DNA from: Alteriqipengyuania abyssalis
GTDB lineage: Bacteria; Pseudomonadota; Alphaproteobacteria; Sphingomonadales; Sphingomonadaceae
Assembly (NCBI RefSeq): GCF_019857185.1
Contig: NZ_JAHWXP010000003.1
Span: 649,501-713,500, forward strand
Direction of reading: 5' to 3'
DNA length: 64,000 nt
Both the position numbers and the translations under genes were made by a program. Shown here in pieces: positions 55,016 through 64,000 of the stretch (position 1 is its first letter; every line of letters starts with the position of its first letter). The notes beneath the pieces were generated by a model. That model was not told the DNA's origin. It ran no database searches and was given only the letters and a program-made list of their open reading frames with translations.

Positions 55016-55900
55016 TCAGAAGGTGTAGCCGATCCCGCCGCCGATCAAGAACTGGTCGGCATCGCCGCGAAGCGCAACGAAGGGCGAATCCTTCGCATCG
55101 CCGATCATCCGCGAATAGCCGCCGATCGCGAACAGCGCGAGGCCACCATTGGTGAGGTCGCCGTCCAGATCATACCCGACCAGCAGGTTCGCGCTGAGCT
55201 TGTTGAAACCGGAACCGGCATCGTAGACCGGCAGGCCACTGGCGGTCGCCTGCGCAGGGGCGACCGAATAGTAGTATTCGTTGAACGCCTCGTCCCCGTG
55301 CTCCGCACTGAGCGACAGGCTGACCGCCGCGCCGCGGCTCACGGGCGTAAAATAGGTCACCGTTGGGTTGATAACCATCCCCTCGTGCGCGCCCGCGACA
55401 TCCCACCGCACGTCGACATTGGCCGACAGGCTGTCGTACGGGTTGAGCACGCCCGAAACGCCGATGCTGGCGCTCGGCCCGACCTCGACTGCGGTATCCA
55501 GCTCGCCTGCTGCGGCGACCACCGGATCTTCGATATCGCCGGTCCGCGAGGTACGCAGGCGCACTGCAGGTCCGAACCCGAAATTGACCTTGCTGTCAGC
55601 GCCGTCGGGAATGAAATCGAGTGCGAAACCGGCCGCACGCGGGTTGATATCGATCCCCCCGAGGCTGCCCTGGATGATCGGCAACGGGAAGACCTCGTAA
55701 TCGTCCGAGCCGTCGTAATCGGGCGCGAAACCGGCACCTACGCCGATCTGGACCCAGTCGCCGTCGAACACCGTACCCTCGGCAGAGCGGGCCGGAGCAT
55801 CATCGTCCGGGCCGTCTTGCGCGAGCGCTGGCGTGGCCACCCCGGCACAGGCGAACGCGACCGCAGCGAACGTTGCGGGGGCGGGAAGAATTGAACGCAT
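55016..55900 (-). CDS. MipA/OmpV family outer membrane protein
   Basis: A 294-residue beta-barrel protein with signal peptide (MRSILPAPATFAAVAFACAGVATPALA). Typical features: WVQIGVGAGFAPDYDGSDDYEVFPLP, VNFGFGPAVRLRT, LLVGYDLDG and the end GGGIGYTF with C-terminal Phe. MipA-like proteins scaffold murein synthesis; OmpV-like ones respond to salt. Location outer membrane. Confidence 0.92.
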   Translation of the reverse strand: MRSILPAPATFAAVAFACAGVATPALAQDGPDDDAPARSAEGTVFDGDWVQIGVGAGFAPDYDGSDDYEVFPLPIIQGSLGGIDINPRAAGFALDFIPDGADSKVNFGFGPAVRLRTSRTGDIEDPVVAAAGELDTAVEVGPSASIGVSGVLNPYDSLSANVDVRWDVAGAHEGMVINPTVTYFTPVSRGAAVSLSLSAEHGDEAFNEYYYSVAPAQATASGLPVYDAGSGFNKLSANLLVGYDLDGDLTNGGLALFAIGGYSRMIGDAKDSPFVALRGDADQFLIGGGIGYTF

Positions 55901-56030
55901 GGATTATCCCTCATGTTGCGCCCCATTGAACGGCGATGGAGAGGCATAGTTCCACGCAAAAGCGCATGATTGCGCGGACAACCGCAAGTTCAATTGCACC
56001 TTTTTCCCCAGCGCCCTACGAGCATTGGCG

Positions 56031-57242
56031 ATGACACCGGCAACATCAGGGGCACGTGCCGACATCGCGATCCTTGGCGGCGGCCTCGCCGGCGGCCTGA
56101 TTGCGCTCGCCCTGCGCCGGGCAGATCCGTCGATGGCGGTGGTGCTGATCGAGGCGGGCGAGACGCTGGGCGGCAACCACCGCTGGAGCTGGTTCGAAAG
56201 CGACCTGCCGCAAGGCGGCGCGGCGCTGCTCGCGCCCTTTCGCAAGATCCATTGGCCCGCGGGCTACGACGTGCATTTTCCCGAGCACTCGCGGCGGCTG
56301 GAGAGCACCTATTTGTCGCTCGCCTCGGCCGATTTCGACGCGGCGCTGCGGCGTGAGCTGGCGCAGTCGACCATTCACACGGGCCGCAACGTCGCCTCGG
56401 TCGATGCGCGCGGAGCCACACTGGAGGGGGGCGAGCGGATCGAGGCGCGCTGCGTGATCGACGCGCGCGGCTTCATCCTGTCGGACGCGTTCGAGGGTGG
56501 CTGGCAGGTGTTCATGGGCCGCCATCTGCGCACCGACGCCCCGCACGATGTCGACCGCCCGATCGTAATGGACGCGAAGGTCCGCCAGCACGACGCCTTC
56601 CGCTTCGTCTACACCCTGCCGCTCGCCGCGGACGAGCTGTTCGTCGAGGATACCTATTATCAGGACAGTCCGGTGCTCGACCGCGCGGCGCTCTCCAGCC
56701 GGATAGAGCGCTATTGCGATGCGATGGGCTGGCAGGGCGAGCCGATCGGGTTCGAGACCGGAGTGCTGCCGGTGATCACCGGCGGCGACCTTGCCCGGTA
56801 CCAGCGGCAGGTTCGCGTGCCCGGCGTGACCATTGCGGGCGCGAGGGCGATGATCGCCCACCCGCTGACCAGCTACACCCTGCCCTTCGCGGTCGAGACC
56901 GCCCTGCTGGTGGCCGAGAACCGCGATCTTCCCGGCGAACAGATGGCCGCGCTGCTGGAGGCGCATGCACGCCGCGTGTGGCAGCGGACCGGTTTTTACC
57001 GGATGCTCGGCAAAATGCTGTTTGGCGCGGCGAAACCTGAGGAACGATATCGCATCTTCTCGCGCTTCTATCGCCTGTCGCCGGGATTGATCGAGCGGTT
57101 CTACGCCGCTCGGTCGACCACCCCCGACAAGCTCAGGGTCTTGACCGGCAAGCCGCCGGTCCCGATCCCCCATGCCCTGCGCGCGCTGGCATCGCATCGC
57201 CCGCCGCTCGCCCCACCAGAAGGAACTGCCGACAATGGCTGA
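56031..57242 (+). CDS. crtY: Lycopene beta-cyclase CrtY
   Basis: CrtY (403 residues) cyclises the ends of lycopene to give beta-carotene. The N-terminal dinucleotide site is DIAILGGGLAGGLIALALRR; LGGNHRWSWFESDLP, DARGF and FVEDTYYQDSPVLD and GVLPVITGGD are family motifs. ATG 56031 is preferred; an in-frame TTG lies 6 bases before. The 3' end overlaps crtI by 8 bases, so it is coupled to crtI. First gene of the cluster. Confidence 0.95.
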   Translation: MTPATSGARADIAILGGGLAGGLIALALRRADPSMAVVLIEAGETLGGNHRWSWFESDLPQGGAALLAPFRKIHWPAGYDVHFPEHSRRLESTYLSLASADFDAALRRELAQSTIHTGRNVASVDARGATLEGGERIEARCVIDARGFILSDAFEGGWQVFMGRHLRTDAPHDVDRPIVMDAKVRQHDAFRFVYTLPLAADELFVEDTYYQDSPVLDRAALSSRIERYCDAMGWQGEPIGFETGVLPVITGGDLARYQRQVRVPGVTIAGARAMIAHPLTSYTLPFAVETALLVAENRDLPGEQMAALLEAHARRVWQRTGFYRMLGKMLFGAAKPEERYRIFSRFYRLSPGLIERFYAARSTTPDKLRVLTGKPPVPIPHALRALASHRPPLAPPEGTADNG

Positions 57243-58734
57243 AGGCCGTACAGCATGCGTTATCGGGGCCGGTTTCGGCGGCCTCGCGCTCGCCATCAGA
57301 TTGCAGAGCGCGGGGATCGCCACGACCGTGATCGAGGGGCGCGACAAGCCCGGCGGGCGCGCCTATTACTGGGAGAAGGACGCCGATGCAGGCACCTTCA
57401 CCTTCGACGGCGGGCCCACGGTCGTCACAGATCCCGACTGCCTCAAGGAACTCTGGGCACTCTCGGGCCACGACATCGCGCAGGATGTCGAACTGGTCCC
57501 GGTAAAACCGTTCTACCGCCTCAACTGGCCCGACGGCACGAATTTCGACTACTCGAACGACCATGAAGAGCTGTTCGCGGAAATCGCCAAGCTCAACCCC
57601 AAGGACGTCGAAGGCTACCAGCGCTTCCTCGAATACTCGGCGGGCGTGTATGAGGAAGGCTACGTCAAGCTGGGCACCGTGCCCTTCCTCGACTTCAAGT
57701 CGATGCTCAAGGCCGCGCCCGCGCTCGCCAAGAAGCAGGCCTATCGCAGCGTCTATTCGATGGTCTCCAGCTTCGTCGAGAACGAGAAGCTGCGCGAAGC
57801 GCTGAGCTTCCACACGCTGCTGGTCGGCGGCAATCCGATGAAGACGTCGAGCATCTACGCGCTGATCCACAAGCTGGAGATGGATGGCGGCGTGTGGTGG
57901 ACCAAGGGCGGCACCAACCGACTGATCGCCGGAATGGTCCGCCATTTCGAGCGGATCAGCGGGACGATCCGGCTGGGCGACCCGGTGGTCGGGATCGAAG
58001 TCGACGACAAGCGCGCGAAGAGCGTGATGACGCAAAGCGGCTTCGTCCAGCGTTTCGACGCGGTCGCCAGCAATGCCGACATCATGCACTCCTACCGCGA
58101 CCTGCTGGGCCGCTCGCAGCGCGGGTGGAGCATGGGTCGCCGTCTTGCCCGCAAGAGCTACAGCCCCGGGCTGTTCGTGGTCCATTTCGGCCTCGAAGGG
58201 ACATGGCCGGGCATCGCGCATCACATGATCCTGTTCGGGCCGCGCTACAAAGGGCTGCTCGACGATATCTATTCCAACGGCGTGCTGCCGGAAGATTTCT
58301 CGATCTACCTCCACCACCCGAGCAAGAGCGATCCGAGCATGGCCCCGCCGGGGATGAGCACGTTCTACGCGCTGGTCCCGGTGGCGCACCAGGGCAAGCT
58401 GCCGGTCGACTGGGACGAGGTCGGCCCGCTGCTCGAAAAGCGCATCCTCGACGAGGTCGGCAAGCGGCTGGTGCCCGACATTCACAAGCGGATCGTGACC
58501 AAGTTCCACTACGCGCCGAGCGACTTCTCCGCCGATCTCAACGCGCACCTCGGCAGCGCCTTCAGCCTCGAACCCGTGCTGACCCAGAGCGCCTATTTCC
58601 GCGGCCACAACCGCGACGATGTGATCCGCAACTTCTACCTCGTCGGCGCAGGCACCCACCCGGGCGCGGGCATCCCCGGCGTGGTCGGCAGCGCCAAGGC
58701 GACCGCCGGACTGATGATCGAGGATCTCGCGTGA
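57235..58734 (+). CDS. crtI: Phytoene desaturase CrtI
   Basis: CrtI (499 residues) desaturates phytoene stepwise to lycopene. The N-terminal FAD motif is CVIGAGFGGLALAIRL, GRDKPGGRAYYWEKD follows, and the C-terminal signature is FYLVGAGTHPGAGIPGVVGSAKATAGLMI. Membrane-associated, flavin-dependent. An AAGGAAC box precedes ATG 57235 inside crtY. Confidence 0.97.
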   Translation: MAEGRTACVIGAGFGGLALAIRLQSAGIATTVIEGRDKPGGRAYYWEKDADAGTFTFDGGPTVVTDPDCLKELWALSGHDIAQDVELVPVKPFYRLNWPDGTNFDYSNDHEELFAEIAKLNPKDVEGYQRFLEYSAGVYEEGYVKLGTVPFLDFKSMLKAAPALAKKQAYRSVYSMVSSFVENEKLREALSFHTLLVGGNPMKTSSIYALIHKLEMDGGVWWTKGGTNRLIAGMVRHFERISGTIRLGDPVVGIEVDDKRAKSVMTQSGFVQRFDAVASNADIMHSYRDLLGRSQRGWSMGRRLARKSYSPGLFVVHFGLEGTWPGIAHHMILFGPRYKGLLDDIYSNGVLPEDFSIYLHHPSKSDPSMAPPGMSTFYALVPVAHQGKLPVDWDEVGPLLEKRILDEVGKRLVPDIHKRIVTKFHYAPSDFSADLNAHLGSAFSLEPVLTQSAYFRGHNRDDVIRNFYLVGAGTHPGAGIPGVVGSAKATAGLMIEDLA

Positions 58735-59324
58735 AGCCCAGCCTTCGCAGATTGGCGATCTATTGCGGTGCGGCCACACCGCCCGATCCGCGCTATATCG
58801 AGCTGGCACGCGACGTCGGTAGCGAGTTGGCGCGGCGTGATATTGGCGTCGTCTATGGCGGCGGTCGGCTCGGTCTGATGGGGGCGCTGGCGCAGGGTGC
58901 GCTCGATCAAGGGGGCGAAGTGATCGGGGTAATCCCGCACGCGATGGTGGAGCGTGAGTTCGCCAACCACGACTGCACGCAGCTGATCACGGTCGACACG
59001 ATGCACCAGCGCAAGGCGCATTTCACCGACCTCGCCGATGGTTTCATCACCCTGCCCGGCGGCATGGGCACGATGGACGAGTTGTTCGAAGCCTTGAGCT
59101 GGGCGCAGATCGGATATCACGAAAATCCGGTCGGCCTGCTCAACGCCTTCGGTTTTTACGATGATCTTGTGCAGTTCGTAAACCGGATGGCGGATACGGG
59201 TTTCGTGCGTGCAACACATCGCGAGATCCTGCAGGTTGCGGACAATTTGCCGGAACTGCTCGACAAGCTTGCGTCTTATACGCCTAATACCCCGATCTAT
59301 CGCATGAGCGCAGACCAGCTTTGA
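58731..59324 (+). CDS. LOG/TIGR00730 family Rossmann-fold protein
   Basis: A 197-residue protein of the lysine decarboxylase-like (LOG) family. Diagnostic: IYCGAATPPDPRYIELA, VVYGGGRLGLMGALAQGAL and ITLPGGMGTMDELFEALSWAQ (PGGxGTxxE). Relatives are cytokinin nucleoside 5'-monophosphate phosphoribohydrolases. GTG 58731 overlaps the crtI stop by four bases, and the crtB TTG overlaps its own stop. Why such a gene is within the crt operon is unclear. Confidence 0.9.
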   Translation: MKPSLRRLAIYCGAATPPDPRYIELARDVGSELARRDIGVVYGGGRLGLMGALAQGALDQGGEVIGVIPHAMVEREFANHDCTQLITVDTMHQRKAHFTDLADGFITLPGGMGTMDELFEALSWAQIGYHENPVGLLNAFGFYDDLVQFVNRMADTGFVRATHREILQVADNLPELLDKLASYTPNTPIYRMSADQL

Positions 59325-60331
59325 ACCAGGCCCGCCCCCTCGTCCCTTCGCGTTTCGTGCGCCCCTCCATCCCCCGTCCCGGCGGCGGGCGCGATCGTGC
59401 GGGCCTCGTGCGCCAGTCGTACGAGGCGATCTCGGAAGGCTCGCGCAGCTTCGCCTTCGCTTCCAAGCTGTTCGACCAGGCCACGCGCGAGCGGGTGTGG
59501 ATGCTCTACGCCTGGTGCCGCCGGTGCGACGATCTGGCCGACGCGCAGGAAAAGGGCGGCGAGCTTGGCGACCAGGCGGGGATCGAGGACCGGCTGCAGG
59601 CAATCAAGGTGCTGACCCGCCGCGCGCTGGCCGGCGAGCCGACCGCCGATGTCGCGTTCGATGCGCTGGGCCAGGTCGCGGGCGAGGCGGGCATCACGCT
59701 CGACATGGCGAACGAGGTGATCGCAGGCTTCGCGATGGACGCGAACGGCTTCAGCCCGCACAGCGAGAAGGAGCTGATGCGCTATTGCTACCACGTCGCG
59801 GGCGCGGTCGGCGTGCTGATGGCGCGGGTGATGTTCGCCCCCAACGATAGCTTCATCTACGACCGCGCGTGCGACCTCGGCCTTGCCTTCCAGCTAGCCA
59901 ACGTGGCGCGCGACGTGATCGAGGATGCGGCAGCCGGGCGCTGCTACCTGCCCGACGAGTGGCTGGAGGACGCCGGGCTGACCCGCGAGAACTATGCCGA
60001 CGAGGATAACCGCTTCGCGCTCGCGGCGGTCTCCGCACGGCTGGTCGACCGGATGGAAATGTACGAGGTCGCGTCCCGGCTGGGCGCGAAACACCTGCGT
60101 TTCCGCCAGCGTTGGGCGGTGCTCTCCGCCGCGCGCATCTACGGCGCGATCGGGCGCAAGGTCCGCGCACGCGGCCAGCTGGCATGGGATACCCGCACCT
60201 ATGTGCCGTGGTACGAAAAGCTCGTCCATGTGATCGCCGCCTTTGGTGAGGCCGTCACGAAGCACGCGCCCGAGCCCGAGCACTGGCCGCCCTATACCCG
60301 CGACGATCTGCGCCCGGTTGCCGGGTGGTAG
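59321..60331 (+). CDS. crtB: Phytoene synthase CrtB
   Basis: CrtB (336 residues) joins two geranylgeranyl diphosphates to phytoene. The two Asp-rich motifs are YAWCRRCDDLADAQ and ANVARDVIEDAAAGRCYLP; the Arg at SRSFAFASKLFD marks the substrate site. TTG 59321 overlaps the LOG gene stop (TTGA); no good ATG exists near, so a TTG start is called. Third crt gene of the operon. Confidence 0.93.
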   Translation: MNQARPLVPSRFVRPSIPRPGGGRDRAGLVRQSYEAISEGSRSFAFASKLFDQATRERVWMLYAWCRRCDDLADAQEKGGELGDQAGIEDRLQAIKVLTRRALAGEPTADVAFDALGQVAGEAGITLDMANEVIAGFAMDANGFSPHSEKELMRYCYHVAGAVGVLMARVMFAPNDSFIYDRACDLGLAFQLANVARDVIEDAAAGRCYLPDEWLEDAGLTRENYADEDNRFALAAVSARLVDRMEMYEVASRLGAKHLRFRQRWAVLSAARIYGAIGRKVRARGQLAWDTRTYVPWYEKLVHVIAAFGEAVTKHAPEPEHWPPYTRDDLRPVAGW

Positions 60332-60364
60332 ACCTGCCGCCCTCTTGGCGTTAGCGCTGCGGGC

Positions 60365-62257
60365 ATGATCCAGAAGCTCCTGATCGCCAATCGCGGCGAA
60401 ATCGCCTGCCGCATCATCCGCACCGCGCGCGAGATGGGCATTGCCACCGCCGCGGTCTATTCCGATGCCGACGCCAAGGCGCTGCATGTGCGCAGTGCCG
60501 ACGAGGCTGTGCATATCGGCCCCTCGCCCGCTGCCGAAAGCTATTTGGTGGGCGAGAAGATCATCGCCGCCGCGAAGCAGACCGGCGCGGAGGCGATCCA
60601 CCCGGGCTATGGCTTCCTGTCGGAGAATGCCGATTTTGCGCAGGCGGTGCAGGACGCCGGGCTGATCTGGGTCGGCGCGCCGCCCTCCTCGATCCGCGCG
60701 ATGGGGCTTAAGGACGCGGCCAAGAAGCTGATGCGCGAGGCGGGCGTGCCCGTGACGCCGGGCTACGATGGCGACGACCAGAGCCCCGAGCGGCTGAAGC
60801 AGGAGGCCGACGCGATCGGCTATCCCGTGCTGATCAAGGCGGTCGCGGGCGGCGGCGGCAAGGGCATGCGCAAGGTCGACGCGGAGGGCGATTTCCTCTC
60901 CTCGCTCGAATCCTGCCGCCGCGAGGCGAAGGCCAGCTTCGGCAATGACGATGTGATCTTAGAAAAATGGATCACCTCGCCCCGCCATATCGAGGTGCAG
61001 GTCTTCGGCGACAGTCACGGCAACCACGTCCACCTGTTCGAACGCGACTGTTCCTTGCAACGCCGCCACCAGAAGGTGATCGAGGAAGCGCCCGCCCCCG
61101 GCATGGACGAGGCCACGCGCGAGGAAATCTGCGCCGCCGCCGTGCGCGCCGCCAAGGCGGTCGATTACGAAGGCGCGGGCACGATCGAATTCATCGCCGA
61201 CGCGAGCGAAGGCCTGCGCGCGGATCGCATCTTCTTCATGGAGATGAACACCCGCCTGCAGGTCGAGCATCCGGTGACGGAAGAGATCACCGGGGTCGAT
61301 CTGGTGGAGTGGCAGCTGCGCGTGGCGGCGGGCGAGCCGATCCCCAAAGAGCAGGACGAGCTGAGCATCGCCGGTTGGGCGATCGAGGCGCGGCTCTATG
61401 CGGAGGACCCCGCCAAGGGGTTTTTGCCGAGCACGGGCCGGTTGGAGTATCTTGACCTACCCGCTTTCAGGTCGAGGGTCGAAACGGGTGTGGAGCAGGG
61501 GTCGGAAGTCTCGCCCTTTTATGACCCCATGATTGCCAAGATCGTGTGCAAGGGGGACAACCGCGAGGACGCTATCTCCAATCTCCGCGAAGCAACGGCT
61601 AACACAAATGTGTGGCCGGTCCGGCAAAATGCGTGGTTTCTTGTTAGGTTGCTCGAACTGGACGAATTCAAGTCCGGGCAGATGACTACGGGCACCATCG
61701 GCGATCACATTGAGGAACTGACAGAAGAACCCCAGCTACGTAAATTAACACTTGCTCTACGAGTACGAGACCATCTCTACGAAGACCAATTCGGAAATGA
61801 TCTCGCAAGGTTGGAAGGTATCGGTGGCTTCCGGCTCAATGCCGAACGAAAAGAAAGCATTCGCCTTTTGGTCAATGGCGAGGCTGTAGAAGTCACACCC
61901 CATGATGGTTGGGGTGATCCGCTACCTAGCGGCGGAGTAGGAACCTATCAGGCAGGCGACCTGGTTTTTGAGAACGGCGCAGCATTTCGGGTTCAACCTT
62001 ATCGCCATGATGCCGGCGGATCGGCCTCCGCCGCGGATGGCGCGATCCTCGCGCCCATGCCGGGCAAGGTCATCGCGCTCGACGTGGCCGAGGGCGACAG
62101 CGTCACCGCAGGCCAGCGGCTGATGGTGCTCGAGGCGATGAAGATGGAGCATTCGCTCACCGCGCCGTTCGATGGCACCGTGACACAGCTTTCCGCCAGC
62201 GAGGGCGGTCAGGTGCAGGTCGAAGCGGTGCTGTGCGTGGTGGAGCCTGCGGAATAG
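60365..62257 (+). CDS. Biotin-dependent acyl-CoA carboxylase alpha subunit
   Basis: A 630-residue protein: biotin carboxylase (LIANRGEIACRIIRTAREMG; ATP loop VAGGGGKGMRKV; EMNTRLQVEHPVTE), BT/linker region, then BCCP with the biotinyl Lys in LEAMKMEHSLTAP. The length and linker fit propionyl-CoA or methylcrotonyl-CoA carboxylase alpha subunits. The segment at about 61440-62010, between BC and BCCP, is much less GC-rich than both flanks (one 60-base line near 61741 is about 40% GC by count) and uses rare codons, so it may be a recombined block. Its beta subunit is not in the window. Confidence 0.92.
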   Translation: MIQKLLIANRGEIACRIIRTAREMGIATAAVYSDADAKALHVRSADEAVHIGPSPAAESYLVGEKIIAAAKQTGAEAIHPGYGFLSENADFAQAVQDAGLIWVGAPPSSIRAMGLKDAAKKLMREAGVPVTPGYDGDDQSPERLKQEADAIGYPVLIKAVAGGGGKGMRKVDAEGDFLSSLESCRREAKASFGNDDVILEKWITSPRHIEVQVFGDSHGNHVHLFERDCSLQRRHQKVIEEAPAPGMDEATREEICAAAVRAAKAVDYEGAGTIEFIADASEGLRADRIFFMEMNTRLQVEHPVTEEITGVDLVEWQLRVAAGEPIPKEQDELSIAGWAIEARLYAEDPAKGFLPSTGRLEYLDLPAFRSRVETGVEQGSEVSPFYDPMIAKIVCKGDNREDAISNLREATANTNVWPVRQNAWFLVRLLELDEFKSGQMTTGTIGDHIEELTEEPQLRKLTLALRVRDHLYEDQFGNDLARLEGIGGFRLNAERKESIRLLVNGEAVEVTPHDGWGDPLPSGGVGTYQAGDLVFENGAAFRVQPYRHDAGGSASAADGAILAPMPGKVIALDVAEGDSVTAGQRLMVLEAMKMEHSLTAPFDGTVTQLSASEGGQVQVEAVLCVVEPAE

Positions 62258-62268
62258 GCCTCCAACCT

Positions 62269-62379
62269 CCCCTCCCCATGGGGAGGGGATCGAGGGGTGG
62301 GGGTTCTGAACTCTCGGGCTAGGGCAACACCCGCAACCCTGGCACACCCCTCCCCAACCCCTCCCCTCAAGGGGAGGGG
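62269..62379. repeat. Two CCCCTCCCC palindromes
   Basis: A perfect 20-base palindrome (CCCCTCCCCATGGGGAGGGG, 62269-62288) and a second stem, CCCCTCCCCT with AGGGGAGGGG (62358-62379), flank the end of the carboxylase and transporter genes. Members of the same family as those near 15.7 and 19.7-21.0 kb. Confidence 0.85.
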
Positions 62380-62390
62380 CTTTAGATCGA

Positions 62391-63683
62391 TCAATCCTCG
62401 CCCACCGGTGGGCCGAACAGCTTGCCGCGCTCCGCGAACAGCACCAGGCCGATGCAGATCAGCGCGCCGCCGAACAGCGCGGTCGCCAGCGGGATCGCGG
62501 TTCCATTATAGGCATAGCCGATGCTCGCGCCGATCACCGCTGCGGTAACCATCCGCAAGAAGGTCTGCACGCTTGCCGCCGCTCCCGCCGTCTCGCGGAA
62601 AGGCTGCATCGCGATCGAGCCGAAATTGGCACCGATAAAGCCGAGCAGCATCATGTTTGCCGCCATCAGCGGGACGAAGGTCCACAGCGTTTCCTCGGTC
62701 ATGGTCGCGACGAACAGCTGCACCGCGGCCACGATCAGGAACAGGAACAGCCCGGTGTGGCTGACCCGGCGGGCACCGAAACGCTCGACGATCCGTGAGT
62801 TGGTCCAGCTGGCGACCGCCATCGCGCCCGCGCAGCAGGCGAAGATCGCGGGGAACCAGGGCCCCGCGCCGAATGCCTCTCCCACCAGCTGCTGCGCCGA
62901 GTTGATGAAACCGAACAGCGCACCGAAAATCACCGCACTGCCCAGCGTGTAGCCCAGCGCCTGCCGCATGGTCAGCGTGGCGCGCATGTTGCGCGCGATC
63001 ACGCGCGGCTGGATCGGCTGCTTGTCTTCGGGATGCAGCGTCTCGGGCAGGTTGCGCCATGCCCATGCGCCCATCGCCACGCCCGCGACCGCAGTGAACA
63101 CGAAGATCCAGCGCCAGTCGCCCATCACCATCAGCACGCCCTGCCCGATGCTCGGCGCGATCGCGGGCACCATCAGGAAGATGACGAAGATCAGGCTCAT
63201 CATCCGGGCCATCTTGTCGCCGCCCACCCGGTCGCGGATGATCGCGGGCGGAAGCGCCACGATCCCCGCCGCGCCGAAGCCCTGCAGGAAGCGCAGTGTC
63301 AGCAGCGATTCGAAATTCCACGCCAACGCGCACAGCAGCGAGAAGGCGATGTAGAGCCCCAGCGCGGAGAACAGCACCGGTCGGCGGCCGTATCGGTCCG
63401 CCAGCGATCCGGGCACCAGCGCGCCCAGACCCGCCGCAAGCAGGTAGGCGCCGACCACGAACTGACGCGAATTGCCGCTTGCACCCAGATCGGTGGCAAG
63501 GTTGTCGAGCGCGGGGAGAACGGCGTCGATGCCCAGCGCGTTGAGCGCCATCAGCAGCGCCATCATCGCGATCAGCTGGCGCTCGCCGATCCGCTGGCCC
63601 GACGGCGGCAGCGCCGCAGGCGCGCGAGCATCTACGCTCTGCCGGTCGATCGACTCGCCGGGAGAAAATTGTTCATTTCGCAT
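62391..63683 (-). CDS. Bcr/CflA-type MFS drug efflux transporter
   Basis: A 430-residue, 12-helix MFS protein. The loop 2-3 motif is [18 protein letters not shown], with the helix 1 start [22 protein letters not shown] and the motif [19 protein letters not shown] in the 4-5 region, as in Bcr/CflA family exporters. Substrate unknown; proton-coupled drug efflux is inferred. ATG 63683 has no clear ribosome site. Confidence 0.9.
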   Translation of the reverse strand: MRNEQFSPGESIDRQSVDARAPAALPPSGQRIGERQLIAMMALLMALNALGIDAVLPALDNLATDLGASGNSRQFVVGAYLLAAGLGALVPGSLADRYGRRPVLFSALGLYIAFSLLCALAWNFESLLTLRFLQGFGAAGIVALPPAIIRDRVGGDKMARMMSLIFVIFLMVPAIAPSIGQGVLMVMGDWRWIFVFTAVAGVAMGAWAWRNLPETLHPEDKQPIQPRVIARNMRATLTMRQALGYTLGSAVIFGALFGFINSAQQLVGEAFGAGPWFPAIFACCAGAMAVASWTNSRIVERFGARRVSHTGLFLFLIVAAVQLFVATMTEETLWTFVPLMAANMMLLGFIGANFGSIAMQPFRETAGAAASVQTFLRMVTAAVIGASIGYAYNGTAIPLATALFGGALICIGLVLFAERGKLFGPPVGED

Positions 63684-63691
63684 CTGCACAA

Positions 63692-63716
63692 AACCGCAGA
63701 TGGCGTCGTCGGTTCC
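63692..63716 (-). promoter_or_regulatory. Imperfect EcfG-like promoter upstream of transporter
   Basis: GGAAC (63716-63712), 16 bases, GGTT (63695-63692) on the - strand. The -10 element is 8 bases before the start codon, so transcription would begin at or near the ATG. Weak candidate. Confidence 0.3.
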
Positions 63717-63749
63717 GCTTGGCAACCTGTGTGCTATCGCAGGCCCGCG

Positions 63750-64000
63750 ATGAGCGAAGGCGCCACCACACCGGAAGATCGCGGCGAAGCGCCGCCGACG
63801 CGCAAGATCATCCATGTCGACATGGATGCCTTCTTCGCCAGCGTGGAGCAGCGCGACAACCCGGAATTGCGGGGCAAGCCGGTCGCGGTCGGCGGGGCGA
63901 GCGGGCGCGGCGTGGTCGCTGCCGCCAGTTACGAGGCGCGCAGGTTCGGCGTAAAATCCGCCATGCCATCGGTCACCGCCAAACGGCTTTGCCCGGACCT
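63750..64000 (+). CDS. dinB: DNA polymerase IV, N-terminus only
   Basis: The first 83 codons of a Y-family polymerase run off the right edge. [21 protein letters not shown] contains the first catalytic Asp pair; [32 protein letters not shown] is the steric-gate and fingers region. Error-prone lesion bypass polymerase. ATG 63750, divergent from the MFS gene. Confidence 0.95.
   Translation, partial: MSEGATTPEDRGEAPPTRKIIHVDMDAFFASVEQRDNPELRGKPVAVGGASGRGVVAAASYEARRFGVKSAMPSVTAKRLCPD

Overview
The window is a gene-dense, GC-rich chromosomal segment of an alphaproteobacterium, most likely of the Sphingomonadales and close to Erythrobacteraceae (Erythrobacter/Porphyrobacter-like). Grounds: a crtY-crtI-crtB carotenoid cluster, a LOV-domain HWE histidine kinase of the kind known from Erythrobacter litoralis, alphaproteobacterial SspB, TonB receptor and acyl-CoA dehydrogenase clusters, EcfG-type (general stress response) promoter motifs, and strong GC3 bias. 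No rRNA, tRNA, CRISPR array or insertion sequence was seen.

Layout. 1-5.4 kb: edge of an MHYT sensor gene, hemF, pdeM, infC (AUA start), a lipoprotein, a secreted protein and a PLP-dependent Cys/Met-metabolism enzyme. 5.4-13.1 kb: TonB-dependent receptor, J-domain protein and the complete Tol-Pal operon (ybgC-tolQ-tolR-tolA-tolB-pal). 13.1-17.0 kb: HIT protein and a his operon (hisB-hisH-hisA-small membrane protein-hisF-hisE). 17.0-18.8 kb: sspB, a hypothetical gene and gmk. 18.8-27.8 kb: acyl-CoA catabolic cluster (SDR, three acyl-CoA dehydrogenases, GPH-type transporter, Zn alcohol dehydrogenase, APH-like kinase) with ACGT-type operators in the divergent region. 27.8-33.9 kb: dapD, a stress operon behind an EcfG-type promoter, dipeptidase, cupin, DoxX-like, PEBP and S41 peptidase genes. 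33.9-39.0 kb: LOV-HWE kinase with a coupled receiver protein behind its own EcfG-type promoter, then small envelope proteins, a fasciclin protein and a cold-shock protein. 40.5-42.2 kb: an AT-rich foreign insert encoding an ABC-type ATPase and a TOPRIM domain whose frames meet at a run of seven A, a probable OLD-like anti-phage nuclease. 42.2-46.3 kb: a decayed copy of the 3' end of thiC, three envelope-related genes, intact thiC and its TPP riboswitch. 46.3-55.9 kb: DUF1328, AbgT transporter, DUF885 protein, PD-(D/E)XK-like protein, amidohydrolase, S9 peptidase and MipA/OmpV. 56.0-62.3 kb: crtY-crtI-LOG-crtB and a biotin-dependent carboxylase alpha subunit with an internal compositionally foreign block. 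62.4-64 kb: Bcr/CflA-type transporter and the start of dinB.

How parts work together. The most coherent signal is a light and stress theme. The LOV kinase gene, a small stress operon and a DUF6491 lipoprotein each have GGAAC-N16/17-CGTT at promoter distance, matching the EcfG consensus, and carotenoid genes lie in the same window. The most likely undescribed element is the AT-rich ATPase/TOPRIM locus with its A7 frame junction, lying next to a thiC 3' remnant. All functions are inferred from reading the sequence; no database search was run.
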